Positions 62,844 to 64,000 of a stretch of 64,000 nucleotides of DNA are shown one piece after another. Under the pieces are notes generated by a model. The model saw only the letters and a list, made by a program, of their open reading frames with translations, ran no database searches and was not told where the DNA came from. Made by a program: the position numbers and the translations under genes. The stretch comes from Vreelandella piezotolerans (GTDB lineage Bacteria > Pseudomonadota > Gammaproteobacteria > Pseudomonadales > Halomonadaceae), in assembly GCF_012427705.1 (NCBI RefSeq), contig NZ_CP048602.1, positions 2,666,001-2,730,000 on the forward strand, in the 5' to 3' direction. The first letter of the stretch is position 1, and every line of letters begins with the position of its first letter.

Positions 62844-63905
62844 TTAGGCAGCGGTATCTTTCAACGTCGCCATGTCGATCACGAAGCGGTAGCGCACGTC
62901 CCCTTTCTCCATACGCTCGAAGCCTTCGTTGATCTTGTGGATATCGAGCATTTCGATATCGCAAGAGATGTTCTGCTCGGCACAAAGCTTGAGCAGCTCC
63001 TCGGTTTCCGCAATACCGCCGATGAGAGAGCCTGCGACGACGCGGCGCTTGAACACCAGATTGAATGCTTCGATGGCCGGTTCGATGGGCTCTAGAAGGC
63101 CGACCAGAATATGCGTACCGTCGTACTTCAGCGATGCGAGGTAAGGGTTCAAGTCGTGTTGAACCGGCACGGTATCGAGCATGAAGTCGAACGTCTCGGC
63201 CACGGCGTCCATTTGCGCCTGGTCGCTGGAGACCACCACATGGTCGGCACCGTTACGCTTGGCTTCTTCCACCTTGGCATCGGAGCGCGTGAAGACTGTC
63301 ACTTCGGCGCCCAATGCCTTGGCCAGTTTGACCCCCATATGGCCCAGGCCACCCATACCAATCACGCCTACTTTATGACCTTTGCCTACACCGTGATGCT
63401 TCAGCGGAGAGTAGGTGGTGATACCGGCGCACAGGATGGGGGCTGCTGAGGCTAGATCGATACCGTCCGGCATTTTCAGCACGAAGTGCTCACTGACGAC
63501 GATGGCGTCGGAATAACCACCCTGCGTCATGGTGCCGTCTTGGCGGTCCGGGCTGCCGTAGGTCATGGTGAAGCCTTCCAAGCAGTACTGTTCGACGCCA
63601 TCTTGACAGGCGGAGCAGGTGCGGCAGGAATCGACCATACAACCCACACCGACCAAATCACCGGCTTTGAAACGGGTCACGTCGCTGCCCACGGACGTCA
63701 CACGGCCCACGATTTCGTGACCAGGCACCACGGGATACTGGGTCATGCCCCAGTCGTTGCGCGCAAAGTGCAGGTCGCTGTGACATACGCCGCAGTAAAG
63801 GATTTCAATGGCAACATCGTCAGGGCGAGGCTCACGACGATCAAAGGTAAACGGCGCGAGCGGCTTGTCAGCGGAAAACGCGGCGTAAGATTTTGCTTGG
63901 CTCAT
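62844..63905 (-). CDS. zinc-dependent NAD(P) alcohol dehydrogenase (YahK-like)
   Basis: 353 residues of the cinnamyl-alcohol dehydrogenase group. The catalytic Zn site shows GVCHSDLHFARNDWG and PGHEIVGRVTSVG; the structural Zn site is the four-Cys DSCRTCSACQDGVEQYC; the cofactor motif is VGVIGMGGLGHMGVKLAKALGAEVTVFTRSDAKVEEAKRNGADHVV, which fits NADP. AAGGAG precedes ATG 63905. Confidence 0.93.
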   Translation of the reverse strand: MSQAKSYAAFSADKPLAPFTFDRREPRPDDVAIEILYCGVCHSDLHFARNDWGMTQYPVVPGHEIVGRVTSVGSDVTRFKAGDLVGVGCMVDSCRTCSACQDGVEQYCLEGFTMTYGSPDRQDGTMTQGGYSDAIVVSEHFVLKMPDGIDLASAAPILCAGITTYSPLKHHGVGKGHKVGVIGMGGLGHMGVKLAKALGAEVTVFTRSDAKVEEAKRNGADHVVVSSDQAQMDAVAETFDFMLDTVPVQHDLNPYLASLKYDGTHILVGLLEPIEPAIEAFNLVFKRRVVAGSLIGGIAETEELLKLCAEQNISCDIEMLDIHKINEGFERMEKGDVRYRFVIDMATLKDTAA

Positions 63906-64000
63906 GAAAACTCCTTTTTTGATACATCCCGCAGAGGCGGAAGGTGTTTTCATTATTGGCTGCCTGGGCGGAGATAGCGATGAACGAAGCTACGTTTTTT

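Overview
The window looks like chromosome of a Halomonas-type gammaproteobacterium. This is inferred from the high-G+C core with divergent trpI/trpBA, purEK, recBCD, ilvD, IlvD/Edd-type short dehydratase, chrA, an FNT channel and many c-di-GMP proteins. No rRNA, tRNA or CRISPR array was seen. Most of the sequence is dense core genome; one AT-rich block (about 26.77-33.84 kb) is clearly foreign in base composition.

Layout. 1-5.0 kb: end of a polar amino-acid ABC transporter operon (ATPase, two permeases, two paralogous binding proteins) followed by an isoaspartyl dipeptidase that lacks one metal-binding His. 5.1-9.3 kb: a TraX-family membrane protein and two tandem PAS-GGDEF diguanylate cyclases. 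9.5-14.7 kb: purEK, a lone XRE regulator, chrA and ilvD. 14.9-26.8 kb: recC, pncB, a MntA/HepT-type toxin-antitoxin pair, recB and recD. recD carries two copies of a palindromic REP-like sequence inside its coding linker.

26.8-33.8 kb: the accessory block. It begins at the 3' end of recD. A diverged second copy of the recD 3' end lies 0.55 kb further on, with a small membrane-protein gene between the two copies. Then comes a tight six-gene operon on the minus strand: TIR protein, ThsB-like TIR protein, Nmad2-domain protein, a 670-residue TIR-SLOG protein, a MazG-like pyrophosphohydrolase and a uracil-DNA-glycosylase-fold protein. It looks like a Thoeris-related anti-phage system joined to nucleotide and base chemistry; I do not recognise this combination as a described system, and it is the main finding.

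33.9-44.8 kb: small metabolic and regulatory modules (GST/MFS with a divergent LysR regulator; HxlR with SnoaL-like and SDR genes; a zinc peptidase; a DapA-family lyase with an SDR; AraC with LysE). A complete IS3-family element has inserted in the last codons of yjdM. 44.9-48.1 kb: trpBA with divergent trpI. 48.1-57.6 kb: VOC protein, VIT-family transporter, membrane-anchored PQQ sugar dehydrogenase, periplasmic GDPD, then an operon of a PstS-like protein, a porin-like barrel, a GGDEF-EAL receptor and an exosortase-type acyltransferase. 57.6-63.9 kb: membrane protein, nfsA, FNT transporter, methyltransferase, chemoreceptor and zinc alcohol dehydrogenase.
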